From Desmodus rotundus (Eukaryota > Chordata > Mammalia > Chiroptera > Phyllostomidae), in NCBI RefSeq assembly GCF_022682495.2, contig NW_026527266.1:43255-107254 (forward strand): DNA of 64,000 nt. The letters are read 5' to 3'. Under the pieces are notes generated by a model. That model made no database searches and had not been told where the DNA came from. It was given only the letters and a program-made list of their open reading frames with translations. Position 1 is the stretch's first letter, and every line of letters starts with the position of its first letter. Of the stretch, positions 1-10,708 are shown piece by piece. Both the position numbers and the translations under genes were made by a program.

Positions 1-272
1 CACCCACCCCTGAGGGGTCACGTGACCCACCCCAGAGGGGTCACGTGACCCACCCCTGAGGGGTCTCGTGACCCACCCCTGAGGGGTCACGTGACCCACC
101 CCAGAGGGGTCACGTGACCCACCCCTGAGGGGTCTCGTGACCCACCCCTGAGGGGTCTCGTGACCCACCCCTGAGGGGTCACGTGACCCACCCTTGAGGG
201 GTCTCGTGACCCACCCTTGGGAGGTCACCTGCCCCACCCTTGAGGGGTCACATGACCCACCTTGAGAGGTCA
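1..272. repeat. 23-bp minisatellite block 0 (partial, left edge)
   Basis: The array continues to the left of the window. The monomer is 23 bp: cacccctgagggg, then a tcacgtgacc or tctcgtgacc part. Writing H for CACGTG and T for CTCGTG, the order is HHTHHTTHT, followed by a degenerate tail (cacccttgggaggtcacc, then CACATG) that leads into the first A half. It lacks the gcttttcggg core found in most blocks. Confidence 0.95.
16..27. promoter_or_regulatory. E-box/CLEAR-type site in the 23-bp monomer (representative)
   Basis: GGTCACGTGACC is a perfect 12-bp palindrome with a central CpG. GTCACGTGAC is the preferred form for USF1/2 and for the TFEB/TFE3/MITF group (CLEAR/M-box), and CACGTG also suits MYC/MAX. 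Binding by these proteins is known to be blocked or reduced by methylation of the central CpG. The next copy is 23 bp downstream or one monomer further on. Actual binding here is unproven. Confidence 0.6.
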
Positions 273-436
273 CAGCAGTTTTACAGGGTCCCTGCGCACC
301 TGTTCGGGGAAACAGAAGCCCTCCCTGCCACTCAGAGGACCGCACGATTTCCCACAGGCCACACTGCCTAGCAGCACCTTCAGCCCCGCACAGACAGTGT
401 GCTAAGGACATACTTGGGTACCGGGGACATGGGCGG

Positions 437-446
437 GGGAATTCCC
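437..446. promoter_or_regulatory. Kappa-B consensus in the A half (representative)
   Basis: GGGAATTCCC fits the NF-kappa-B consensus GGGRNWYYCC and is fully palindromic. It lies 164 bp after the start of the A half. Units 3, 5, 11, 28 and 29 have GGGAATTTCC instead, which also fits. B halves have GGGAATTTTCC, one base too long. Family 2 has no consensus site at the matching place. Confidence 0.5.
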
Positions 447-655
447 ATGGAACTCTCTAAGGGCCCGGTGCCCTGTGTGGCCCCGGGAGTGCCCATGCCG
501 TTCCTTGACCCCGCAGGACACTTGCATCCAGCAATAAGCAGCCCTCTGCCTCCACGGGGCTCAAACACCTGCGCCCGGTGTGCGGGCACCTGGCTTACGT
601 GGAGGCAAACCCGCAGACCCCTCTGGCCCGAACCCACCACTGCGAAGATCACCCT

Positions 656-697
656 TTCTTCCATCCGTAAAGGGGTCACGCTTGAGGAGTGGAAGAA
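656..697. repeat. Decayed counterpart of the inverted repeat in a family 1 A half
   Basis: The outer arms ttcttcca (656-663) and tggaagaa (690-697) still pair, and the left arm keeps ccgtaaagggg. The inner right arm has become cgcttgaggag. The same decayed form sits 383 bp after the start of A halves. B halves are one step worse (tggaggaa). Confidence 0.85.
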
Positions 698-767
698 CAT
701 GGGGAGGCCCCCAGGAGATGGCTTTTCTCCGAGCCGCGGCTGGCTCGTTTCGGGCCTATACGTGGGC

Positions 768-779
768 CGCGCATGCGCA
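768..779. promoter_or_regulatory. NRF1 consensus in the A half (representative)
   Basis: CGCGCATGCGCA is an exact match to the NRF1 consensus YGCGCAYGCGCR, 495 bp after the start of the A half. It is broken only in units 11 (gcccatgcgc) and 14 (gcgcatgtgc), and absent from the chimeric units, which end as B halves. NRF1 normally activates unmethylated CpG-island promoters. Confidence 0.6.
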
Positions 780-1332
780 CTCAGGCTCCCAAGCACACAC
801 CTCCCTCGGCTCACCTAACCCACCCTTTAGAGGTCACAGCAGTTCCACAGGGTCCTTGGGCACCTGTCTGTGGACACAGGAGCCCTCCCTGCCACCTAGA
901 GGACCACGCGATTTCCGCTGGGGAACACTGCGCAGAAGCACTCCTAGCCTCGCACAGACACTGTGCGCAGGATAGACTTGTGGACGAGAGGCCTGGGCGG
1001 GGAATTTTCCAGGGAACTCTCTAAAGGCCAGGTGCCCTCTGTCGCCCTGGGAGTGCCCACGCCGTCCCTTAACCCTGCAGGACACTATCATCCAGCAATA
1101 AGCAGCCCTCTGCCTCCACGGGGCTCGAACACCTGGGCCCGTTGTGAGAGCACCTGGCGTACGTGCAGGCAAACCCACAGACCCCTCTGGCCCGAACCCA
1201 CCACTGCGAAGATCCCCCTTTTCTTCCATCTGTAAAGGGGTCCTCCTTGAGGAGTGGAGGAACATAGGGAGGCCCCCAGGAGATGGCTTTTCTCCCAGCC
1301 GCGGCTGGCAGGTTTCGGGCCTATACCTGGGC

Positions 1333-1344
1333 CGCGCGTGCGCA
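1333..1344 (-). promoter_or_regulatory. NRF1 consensus in the B half (representative)
   Basis: CGCGCGTGCGCA read on the minus strand is TGCGCACGCGCG, again an exact YGCGCAYGCGCR match. The A and B halves therefore keep the site with different bases. Confidence 0.55.
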
Positions 1345-1370
1345 CTCAGGCTCCCCACCACAAGCCTCAC

Positions 1371-1768
1371 TCAGGTCACGGGACTCACCCTTGAGGTGTC
1401 TCCTGACCCACCCTTGAGGAGTCACGTCACCCACCCCTGAGGGGTCACGTGACCCACCACTGAGGTGTCACGTGACCCACCCCTGAGGGGTCTCGTGACC
1501 CACCCCTGAGGGGTCACGTGACCCACCCCAGAGGGGTCACGTGACCCACCCCTGAGGGGTCTCGTGACCCACCCCTGAGGGGTCACGTGACCCACCCCAG
1601 AGGGGTCTCGTGACCCACGCTTTTCGGGTCACGTGACCCGCCCTTTAGGGGTCTCGTGACCCACCCTTGAGGGGTCCCGTGACCCACCCTTGAGGGGTCT
1701 CGTGACCCACCCTTGGGAGGTCACCTGCCCCACTCTTGAGGGGTCACATGACGCACCTTGAGAGGTCA
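1371..1768. repeat. Minisatellite block 1
   Basis: Order HHTHHTHT, then the conserved core (acgcttttcgggtcacgtg, CTCGTG, CCGTG, CTCGTG). Contains one cactgaggtgtcacgtg variant monomer, shared with blocks 15 and 18. Confidence 0.93.
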
Positions 1769-2301
1769 CAGCAGTTTTACAGGGTCCCTGCGAACCTGTT
1801 CGGGGAAACTGAAGCCCTCCCTGCCACTCAGAGGACCGCACGATTTCCCACAGGCCACACTGCCTATCAGCACCTTCAGCCCAGCACAGACAGTGTGCTA
1901 AGGACATACTTGGGTACCGGGGACATGGGCGGGGGAATTCCCATGGAACTCTCTAAGGGCCCGGTGCCCTGTGTGGCCCGGGGAGTGCCCATGCCGTTCC
2001 TTGACCCCGCAGGACACTTGCATCCAGCAATAAGCAGCCCTCTGCCTCCACGGGGCTCGAACACCAGCGCCCGGTGTGCGGGCACCTGGCGTACGTGGAG
2101 GCAAACCCGCAGACCCCTCTGGCCCGAACCCACCACTGCGAAGATCACCCTTTCTTCCATCCGTAAAGGGGTCACGCTTGAGGAGTGGAAGAACATGGGG
2201 AGGCCCCCAGGAGATGGCTTTTCTCCGAGCCGCGGCTGGCAGGTTTTGGGCCTATACCTGGGCCGCGCGTGCGCACTCAGGCTCCCCACCACAAGCCTCA
2301 C
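1769..2301. repeat. Family 1 unit 2, chimeric short unit (class L)
   Basis: Starts as an A half (cagcagtttt, tggaagaacatgg) and ends as a b2-type B half (ggcaggttttggg, cgcgcgtgcgcac). One half-equivalent is missing. The switch falls between tggaagaac and ctggcagg, about 2,190-2,240, in a stretch identical in both halves. This is consistent with unequal homologous exchange. Confidence 0.92.
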
Positions 2302-2698
2302 TCGGGTCACGGGACTCACCCTTGAGGTGTCTCCTGACCCACCCTTGAGGAGTCACGTCACCCACCCCTGAGGGGTCACGTGACCCACCCCTGAGGGGTC
2401 ACGTGACCCACCCCTGAGGGGTCTCGTGACCCACCCCTGAGGGGTCACGTGACCACCCCAGAGGGGTCACGTGACCCACCCCTGAGGGGTCTCGTGACCC
2501 ACCCCTGAGGGGTCACGTGACCCACCCTTGAGGGGTCTCGTGACCCACGCTTTTCGGGTCACGTGACCCGCCCTTTAGGGGTCTCGTGATCCACCCTTGA
2601 TGGGTCCCGTGACCCACCCTTGAGGGGTCTCGTGACCCACCCTTGGGAGGTCACCTGCCCCACCCTTGAGGGGTCACATGACGCACCTTGAGAGGTCA
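2302..2698. repeat. Minisatellite block 2
   Basis: Order HHTHHTHT plus core. One monomer has lost a base (gtgaccacccc). The core reads gatccaccc and the end reads acgcacc, marks that precede class R units. Confidence 0.92.
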
Positions 2699-3795
2699 CA
2701 GCAGTTTTACAGGGTTCCTGCGCACCTGTTCGGGGAAACAGAAGCCCTCCCTGCCACTCAGAGGACCGCACGATTTCCCACAGGCCACACTGCCTAGCAG
2801 CACCTTCAGCCCCGCACAGACAGTGTGCTAAGGAAAGACTTGGGTACCGGGTAATGGGCGGGGGAATTTCCATGGAACTCTCTAAGGGCCCGGTGCCCTG
2901 TGTGGCCCCGGGAGTGCCCATGCCGTTCCTTGACCCCGCAGGACACTTGCATCCAGCAATAAGCAGCCCTCTGCCTCCACGGGGCTCAAACACCTGCGCC
3001 CGGTGTGCGGGCACCTGGCTTACGTGGAGGCAAACCCGCAGACCCCTCTGGCCCGAACCCACCACTGCGAAGATCACCCTTTCTTCCATCCGTAAAGGGG
3101 TCACGCTTGAGGAGTGGAAGAACATGGGGAGGCCCCCAGGAGATGGCTTTTCTCCGAGCCGCGGCTGGCTCGTTTCGGGCCTATACGTGGGCCGCGCATG
3201 CGCACTCAGGCTCCCAAGCACACACCTCCCTCGGCTCACCTAACCCACCCTTTAGAGGTCACAGCAGTTCCACAGGGTCCCTGGGCACCTGTCTGTGGAC
3301 ACAGGAGCCCTCCCTTCCACCTAGAGGACCACGCGATTTCCGCTGGGGAACACTGCCCAGAAGCACTCCTAGCCTCGCACAGACACTGTGCGCAGGATAG
3401 ACTTGTGGACGAGAGGCCTGGGCGGGGAATTTTCCAGGGAACTCTCTAAAGGCCAGGTGCCCTCTGTCGCCCTGGGAGTGCCCACGCCATCCCTTAACCC
3501 TGCAGGACACTATCATCCAGCAATAAGCAGCCCTCTGCCTCCACGGGGCTCGAAATCCTGGGCCCGTTGTGAGAGCACCTGGCGTACGTGCAGGCAAACC
3601 CACAGACCCCTCTGGCCCGAACCCACCACTGCGAAGATCCCCCTTTTCTTCCATCTGTAAAGGGGTCCTCCTTGAGGAGTGGAGGAACATGGGGAGGCCC
3701 CCAGGAGATGGCTTTTCTCCGAGCCGCGGCTGGCAGGTTTTGGGCCTATACGTGGGCCGCGCGTGCGCACTCAGGCTCCCCACCACAAGCCTCAC
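2699..3795. repeat. Family 1 unit 3 (class R, b2)
   Basis: A half 2699-3261, B half 3262-3795. The A half is 1 bp short (accgggtaatggg) and has the kappa-B variant gggaatttcc. The B half keeps ctatacgtggg, an A-like mark, suggesting past exchange between halves. Confidence 0.92.
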
Positions 3796-4216
3796 TCGGG
3801 TCACGGGACTCACCCTTGAGGTGTCTCCTGACCCACCCTTGAGGAGTCACGTCACCCACCCCTGAGGGGTCAGGTGACCCACCCCAGAGGGGTCACGTGA
3901 CCCACCCCTGAGGGGTCACGTGACCCACCCCTGAGGGGTCACGTGACCCACCCCAGAGGGGTCACGTGACCCACCCCTGAGGGGTCTCGTGACCCACCCC
4001 TGAGGGGTCTCGTGACCCACCCCTGAGGGGTCACGTGACCCACCCTTGAGGGGTCTCGTGACCCACGCTTTTCGGGTCACGTGACCCGCCCTTTAGGGGT
4101 CTCGTGACCCACCCTTGAGGGGTCCCGTGACCCACCCTTGAGGGGTCTCGTGACCCACCCTTGGGAGGTCACCTGCCCCACCCTTGAGGGGTCACATGAC
4201 CCACCTTGAGAGGTCA
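3796..4216. repeat. Minisatellite block 3
   Basis: First full monomer is mutated to CAGGTG, then HHHHTTHT plus core. Confidence 0.92.
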
Positions 4217-4749
4217 CAGCAGTTTTACAGGGTCCCTGCGCACCTGTTCGGGGAAACTGAAGCCCTCCCTGCCACTCAGAGGACCGCACGATTTCCCACA
4301 GGCCACACTGCCTATCAGCACCTTCAGCCCAGCACAGACAGTGTGCTAAGGACATACTTGGGTACCGGGGACATGGGCGGGGGAATTCCCATGGAACTCT
4401 CTAAGGGCCCGGTGCCCTGTGTGGCCCGGGGAGTGCCCATGCCGTTCCTTGACCCCGCAGGACACTTGCATCCAGCAATAAGCAGCCCTCTGCCTCCACG
4501 GGGCTCGAACACCAGCGCCCGGTGTGCGGGCACCTGGCGTACGTGGAGGCAAACCCGCAGACCCCTCTGGCCCGAACCCACCACTGCGAAGATCACCCTT
4601 TCTTCCATCCGTAAAGGGGTCACGCTTGAGGAGTGGAAGAACATGGGGAGGCCCCCAGGAGATGGCTTTTCTCCGAGCCGCGGCTGGCAGGTTTTGGGCC
4701 TATACCTGGGCCGCGCGTGCGCACTCAGGCTCCCCACCACAAGCCTCAC
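4217..4749. repeat. Family 1 unit 4, chimeric short unit (class L)
   Basis: Same A-to-B junction as unit 2 and near-identical to it at a spacing of 2,448 bp. Units 2 and 4 are therefore probably copies of one recombination event, spread by later duplication. Confidence 0.92.
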
Positions 4750-5054
4750 TCGGGTCACGGGACTCACCCTTGAGGTGTCTCCTGACCCACCCTTGAGGAG
4801 TCACGTCACCCACCCCTGAGGGGTCACGTGACCCACCCCTGAGGGGTCACGTGACCCACCCCTGAGGGGTCTCGTGACCCACCCCTGAGGGGTCACGTGA
4901 CCACCCCAGAGGGGTCACGTGACCCACCCCTGAGGGGTCTCGTGACCCACCCCTGAGGGGTCACGTGACCCACCCTTGAGGGGTCTGGTGACCCACCCTT
5001 GGGAGGTCACCTGCCCCACCCTTGAGGGGTCACATGACGCACCTTGAGAGGTCA
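4750..5054. repeat. Minisatellite block 4 (short, core missing)
   Basis: Order HHTHHTH, then CTGGTG and directly the cacccttgggagg tail. The acgcttttcggg core is deleted, which makes this one of the shortest blocks. Confidence 0.92.
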
Positions 5055-6151
5055 CAGCAGTTTTACAGGGTTCCTGCGCACCTGTTCGGGGAAACAGAAG
5101 CCCTCCCTGCCACTCAGAGGACCGCACGATTTCCCACAGGCCACACTGCCTAGCAGCACCTTCAGCCCCGCACAGACAGTGTGCTAAGGAAAGACTTGGG
5201 TACCGTGTAATGGGCGGGGGAATTTCCATGGAACTCTCTAAGGGCCCGGTGCCCTGTGTGGCCCCGGGAGTGCCCATGCCGTTCCTTGACCCCGCAGGAC
5301 ACTTGCATCCAGCAATAAGCAGCCCTCTGCCTCCACGGGGCTCAAACACCTGCGCCCGGTGTGCGGGCACCTGGCTTACGTGGAGGCAAACCCGCAGACC
5401 CCTCTGGCCCGAACCCACCACTGCGAAGATCACCCTTTCTTCCATCCGTAAAGGGGTCACGCTTGAGGAGTGGAAGAACATGGGGAGGCCCCCAGGAGAT
5501 GGCTTTTCTCCGAGCCGCGGCTGGCTCGTTTCGGGCCTATACGTGGGCCGCGCATGCGCACTCAGGCTCCCAAGCACACACCTCCCTCGGCTCACCTAAC
5601 CCACCCTTTAGAGGTCACAGCAGTTCCACAGGGTCCCTGGGCACCTGTCTGTGGACACAGGAGCCCTCCCTGCCACCTAGAGGACCACGCGATTTCCGCT
5701 GGGGAACACTGCCCAGAAGCACTCCTAGCCTCGCACAGACACTGTGCGCAGGATAGACTTGTGGACGAGAGGCCTGGGCGGGGAATTTTCCAGGGAACTC
5801 TCTAAAGGCCAGGTGCCCTCTGTCGCCCTGGGAGTGCCCACGCCATCCCTTAACCCTGCAGGACACTATCATCCAGCAATAAGCAGCCCTCTGCCTCCAC
5901 GGGGCTCGAACACCTGGGCCCGTTGTGAGAGCACCTGGCGTACGTGCAGGCAAACCCACAGACCCCTCTGGCCCGAACCCACCACTGCGAAGATCCCCCT
6001 TTTCTTCCATCTGTAAAGGGGTCCTCCTTGAGGAGTGGAGGAACATGGGGAGGCCCCCAGGAGATGGCTTTTCTCCGAGCCGCGGCTGGCAGGTTTTGGG
6101 CCTATACGTGGGCCGCGCGTGCGCACTCAGGCTCCCCACCACAAGCCTCAC
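5055..6151. repeat. Family 1 unit 5 (class R, b2)
   Basis: A half 5055-5617, B half 5618-6151. Near-copy of unit 3 at 2,356 bp, including the 1-bp-short accgtgtaatggg site and gggaatttcc. Confidence 0.92.
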
Positions 6152-6572
6152 TCGGGTCACGGGACTCACCCTTGAGGTGTCTCCTGACCCACCCTTGAGG
6201 AGTCACGTCACCCACCCCTGAGGGGTCACGTGACCCACCCCAGAGGGGTCACGTGACCCACCCCTGAGGGGTCACGTGACCCACCCCTGAGGGGTCACGT
6301 GACCCACCCCAGAGGGGTCACGTGACCCACCCCTGAGGGGTCTCGTGACCCACCCCTGAGGGGTCTCGTGACCCACCCCTGAGGGGTCACGTGACCCACC
6401 CTTGAGGGGTCTCGTGACCCACGCTTTTCGGGTCACGTGACCCGCCCTTTAGGGGTCTCGTGACCCACCCTTGAGGGGTCCCGTGACCCACCCTTGAGGG
6501 GTCTCGTGACCCACCCTTGGGAGGTCACCTGCCCCACCCTTGAGGGGTCACATGACCCACCTTGAGAGGTCA
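6152..6572. repeat. Minisatellite block 5
   Basis: Order HHHHHTTHT plus core. Contains seven CACGTG sites. Close relative of block 3 without its CAGGTG mutation. Confidence 0.92.
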
Positions 6573-7670
6573 CAGCAGTTTTACAGGGTCCCTGCGCACC
6601 TGTTCGGGGAAACTGAAGCCCTCCCTGCCACTCAGAGGACCGCACGATTTCCCACAGGCCACACTGCCTATCAGCACCTTCAGCCCAGCACAGACAGTGT
6701 GCTAAGGACATACTTGGGTACCGGGGACATGGGCGGGGGAATTCCCATGGAACTCTCTAAGGGCCCGGTGCCCTGTGTGGCCCGGGGAGTGCCCATGCCG
6801 TTCCTTGACCCCGCAGGACACTTGCATCCAGCAATAAGCAGCCCTCTGCCTCCACGGGGCTCGAACACCAGCGCCCGGTGTGCGGGCACCTGGCGTACGT
6901 GGAGGCAAACCCGCAGACCCCTCTGGCCCGAACCCACCACTGCGAAGATCACCCTTTCTTCCATCCGTAAAGGGGTCACGCTTGAGGAGTGGAAGAACAT
7001 GGGGAGGCCCCCAGGAGATGGCTTTTCTCCCAGCCGCGGCTGGCTCGTTTCGGGCCTATACGTGGGCCGCGCATGCGCACTCAGGCTCCCAAGCACACAC
7101 CTCCCTCGGCTCACCTAACCCACCCTTTAGAGGTCACAGCAGTTCCACAGGGTCCCTGGGCACCTGTCTGTGGACACAGGAGCCCTCCCTGCCACCTAGA
7201 GGACCACGCGATTTCCGCTGGGGAACACTGCCCAGAAGCACTCCTAGCCTCGCACAGACACTGTGCGCAGGATAGACTTGTGGACGAGAGGCCTGGGCGG
7301 GGAATTTTCCAGGGAACTCTCTAAAGGCCAGGTGCCCTCTGTCGCCCTGGGAGTGCCCACGCCATCCCTTAACCCTGCAGGACACTATCATCCAGCAATA
7401 AGCAGCCCTCTGCCTCCACGGGGCTCGAACACCTGGGCCCGTTGTGAGAGCACCTGGCGTACGTGCAGGCAAACCCACAGACCCCTCTGGCCCGAACCCA
7501 CCACTGCGAAGATCCCCCTTTTCTTCCATCTTTAAAGGGGTCCTCCTTGAGGAGTGGAGGAACATGGGGAGGCCCCCAGGAGATGGCTTTTCTCCGAGCC
7601 GCGGCTGGCAGGTTTTGGGCCTATACCTGGGCCGCGCGTGCGCACTCAGGCTCCCCACCACAAGCCTCAC
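6573..7670. repeat. Family 1 unit 6 (class L, b2)
   Basis: A half 6573-7136, B half 7137-7670. The A half has ctcccagccgcgg, a b1 B-half mark. The B half reads ccatctttaaagg where others read ccatctgtaaagg. Confidence 0.92.
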
Positions 7671-8045
7671 TCGGGTCACGGGACTCACCCTTGAGGTGTC
7701 TCCTGACCCACCCTTGAGGAGTCACGTCACCCACCCCTGAGGGGTCACGTGACCCACCCCAGAGGGGTCACGTGACCCACCCCTGAGGGGTCTCGTGACC
7801 CACCCCAGAGGGGTCACGTGACCCACCCCTGAGGGGTCTCGTGACCCACCCCTGAGGGGTCTCGTGACCCACCCCAGAGGGGTCACGTGACCCACCCCTG
7901 AGGGGTCTCGTGACCCACCCCTGAGGGGTCTCGTGACCCACCCTTGAGGGGTCCCGTGACCCACCCTTGAGGGGTCTCGTGACCTACCCTTGGGAGGTCA
8001 CCTGCCCCACCCTTGAGGGGTCACATGACCCACCTTGAGAGGTCA
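7671..8045. repeat. Minisatellite block 6 (core missing)
   Basis: Order HHTHTTHTT, then CCGTG, CTCGTG and gacctaccc. Without the acgcttttcggg core it has four CACGTG sites. Confidence 0.92.
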
Positions 8046-9143
8046 CAGCAGTTTTACAGGGTCCCTGCGCATCTGTTCGGGGAAACAGAAGCCCTCCCTG
8101 CCACTCAGAGGACCGCACGATTTCCCACAGGCCACACTGCCTATCAGCACCTTCAGCCCACCACAGACAGTGTGCTAAGGACATACTTGGGTACCGGGGA
8201 CATGGGCGGGGGAATTCCCATGGAACTCTCTAAGGGCCCGGTGCCCTGTGTGGCCCGGGGAGTGCCCATGCCGTTCCTTGACCCCGCAGGACACTTGCAT
8301 CCAGCAATAAGCAGCCCTCTGCCTCCACGGGGCTCAAACACCTGCGCCCGGTGTGCGGGCACCTGGGGTACGTGGAGGCAAACCCGCAGACCCCTCTGGC
8401 CCGAACCCACCACTGCGAAGATCACCCTTTCTTCCATCCGTAAAGGGGTCACGCTTGAGGAGTGGAAGAACATGGGGAGGCCCCCAGGAGATGGCTTTTC
8501 TCCGAGCCGCGGCTGGCTCGTTTCGGGCCTATACGTGGGCCGCGCATGCGCACTCAGGCTCCCAAGCACACACCTCCCTCGGCTCACCTAACCCACCCTT
8601 TAGAGGTCACAGCAGTTCCACAGGGTCCCTGGGCACCTGTCTGTGGACACAGGAGCCCTCCCTGCCACCTAGAGGACCACGCGATTTCCGCTGGGGAACA
8701 CTGCCCAGAAGCACTCCTAGCCTCGCACAGACACTGTGCGCAGGATAGACTTGTGGACGAGAGGCCTGGGCGGGGAATTTTCCAGGGAACTCTCTAAAGG
8801 CCAGGTGCCCTCTGTCGCCCTGGGAGTGCCCACGCCATCCCTTAACCCTGCAGGACACTATCATCCAGCAATAAGCAGCCCTCTGCCTCCACGGGGCTCG
8901 AACACCTGGGCCCGTTGTGAGAGCACCTGGCGTACGTGCAGGCAAACCCACAGACCCCTCTGGCCCGAACCCACCACTGCGAAGATCCCCCTTTTCTTCC
9001 ATCTGTAAAGGGGTCCTCCTTGAGGAGTGGAGGAACATGGGGAGGCCCCCAGGAGATGGCTTTTCTCCGAGCCGCGGCTGGCAGGTTTTGGGCCTATACC
9101 TGGGCCGCGCGTGCGCACTCAGGCTCCCCACCACAAGCCTCAC
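8046..9143. repeat. Family 1 unit 7 (class V, b2)
   Basis: A half 8046-8609, B half 8610-9143. The A half reads cacctggggtacgtgg instead of cacctggcgtacgtgg. Confidence 0.92.
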
Positions 9144-9610
9144 TCGGGTCACGGGACTCACCCTTGAGGTGTCTCCTGACCCACCCTTGAGGAGTCACGT
9201 CACCCACCCCTGAGGGGTCACGTGACCCACCCCAGAGGGGTCACGTGACCCACCCCTGAGGGGTCTCGTGACCCACCCCAGAGGGATCACGTGACCCACC
9301 CCTGAGGGGTCTCGTGACCCACCCCTGAGGGGTCTCGTGACCCACCCCAGAGGGGTCACGTGACCCACCCCTGAGGGGTCTCGTGACCCACCCCTGAGGG
9401 GTCTCGTGACCCACCCCTGAGGGGTCACGTGACCCACCCTTGAGGGGTCTCGTGACCCACGCTTTTCGGGTCACGTGACCCGCCCTTTAGGGGTCTCGTG
9501 ACCCACCCTTGAGGGGTCCCGTGACCCACCCTTGAGGGGTCTCGTGACCCACCCTTGGGAGGTCACCTGCCCCACACTTGAGGGGTCACATGACCCACCT
9601 TGAGAGGTCA
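9144..9610. repeat. Minisatellite block 7 (second longest)
   Basis: Order HHTHTTHTTHT plus core. One monomer has gagggatcacgtg. About 467 bp, giving a 1,565-bp unit. Confidence 0.92.
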
Positions 9611-10708
9611 CAGCAGTTTTACAGGGTCCCTGCGCACCTGTTCGGGGAAACAGAAGCCCTCCCTGCCACTCAGAGGACCGCACGATTTCCCACAGGCCAC
9701 ACTGCCTATCAGCACCTTCAGCCCACCACAGACAGTGTGCTAAGGACATACTTGGGTACCGGGGACATGGGCGGGGGAATTCCCATGGAACTCTCTAAGG
9801 GCCCGGTGCCCTGTGTGGCCCGGGGAGTGCCCATGCCGTTCCTTGACCCCGCAGGACACTTGCATCCAGCAATAAGCAGCCCTCTGCCTCCACGGGGCTC
9901 AAACACCTGCGCCCGGTGTGCGGGCACCTGGCGTACGTGGAGGCAAACCCGCAGACCCCTCTGGCCCGAACCCACCACTGCGAAGATCACCCTTTCTTCC
10001 ATCCGTAAAGGGGTCACGCTTGAGGAGTGGAAGAACATGGGGAGGCCCCCAGGAGATGGCTTTTCTCCGAGCCGCGGCTGGCTCGTTTCGGGCCTATACG
10101 TGGGCCGCGCATGCGCACTCAGGCTCCCAAGCACACACCTCCCTCGGCTCACCTAACCCACCCTTTAGAGGTCACAGCAGTTCCACAGGGTCCCTGGGCA
10201 CCTGTCTGTGGACACAGGAGCCCTCCCTGCCACCTAGAGGACCACGCGATTTCCGCTGGGGAACACTGCCCAGAAGCACTCCTAGCCTCGCACAGACACT
10301 GTGCGCAGGATAGACTTGTGGACGAGAGGCCTGGGCGGGGAATTTTCCAGGGAACTCTCTAAAGGCCAGGTGCCCTCTGTCGCCCTGGGAGTGCCCACGC
10401 CATCCCTTAACCCTGCAGGACACTATCATCCAGCAATAAGCAGCCCTCTGCCTCCACGGGGCTCGAACACCTGGGCCCGTTGTGAGAGCACCTGGCGTAC
10501 GTGCAGGCAAACCCACAGGCCCCTCTGGCCCGAACCCACCACTGCGAAGATCCCCCTTTTCTTCCATCTGTAAAGGGGTCCTCCTTGAGGAGTGGAGGAA
10601 CATGGGGAGGCCCCCAGGAGATGGCTTTTCTCCGAGCCGCGGCTGGCAGGTTTTGGGCCTATACCTGGGCCGCGCGTGCGCACTCAGGCTCCCCACCACA
10701 AGCCTCAC
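9611..10708. repeat. Family 1 unit 8 (class V, b2)
   Basis: A half 9611-10174, B half 10175-10708. The B half carries acaggcccctctgg in place of acagacccctctgg. Confidence 0.92.

Larger units (their letters stand above)
273..1370. repeat. Family 1 unit 1 (class R, b1)
   Basis: A half 273-836, B half 837-1370. The halves align end to end but differ at many sites, so they reflect an old duplication inside the unit. The A half carries gggaattccc (437-446) and cgcgcatgcgca (768-779). The B half carries gggaattttcc (1000-1010) and cgcgcgtgcgca (1333-1344). The longest reading frames here are low-complexity, overlap on both strands, and are not called as genes. Confidence 0.93.

Noticed and set aside
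1..272. CRISPR-like array of short direct repeats
   Set aside because: The 23-bp repeats are contiguous, with no spacers of constant length and no cas genes.
880..905. CTCF site at ccacctagaggacc (gccacccagaggaccg in family 2)
   Set aside because: It resembles the CTCF core but has an extra base and a mismatch in the AGRKGGC part. A matrix score would be needed. Worth noting only because some macrosatellites bind CTCF.
1060..1085. Splice acceptors at ccttaaccctgcag and cttgaccccgcag
   Set aside because: The branch-like A is only a few bases from the AG and there is no real polypyrimidine tract, so a working acceptor is unlikely.
1736..2371. Plus-strand 211- and 192-codon frames recurring in family 1
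   Set aside because: They start in degenerate minisatellite, cross the unit without a domain, and are broken in unit 10 by a stop (gtggaggtaaac). They recur only because the DNA repeats.
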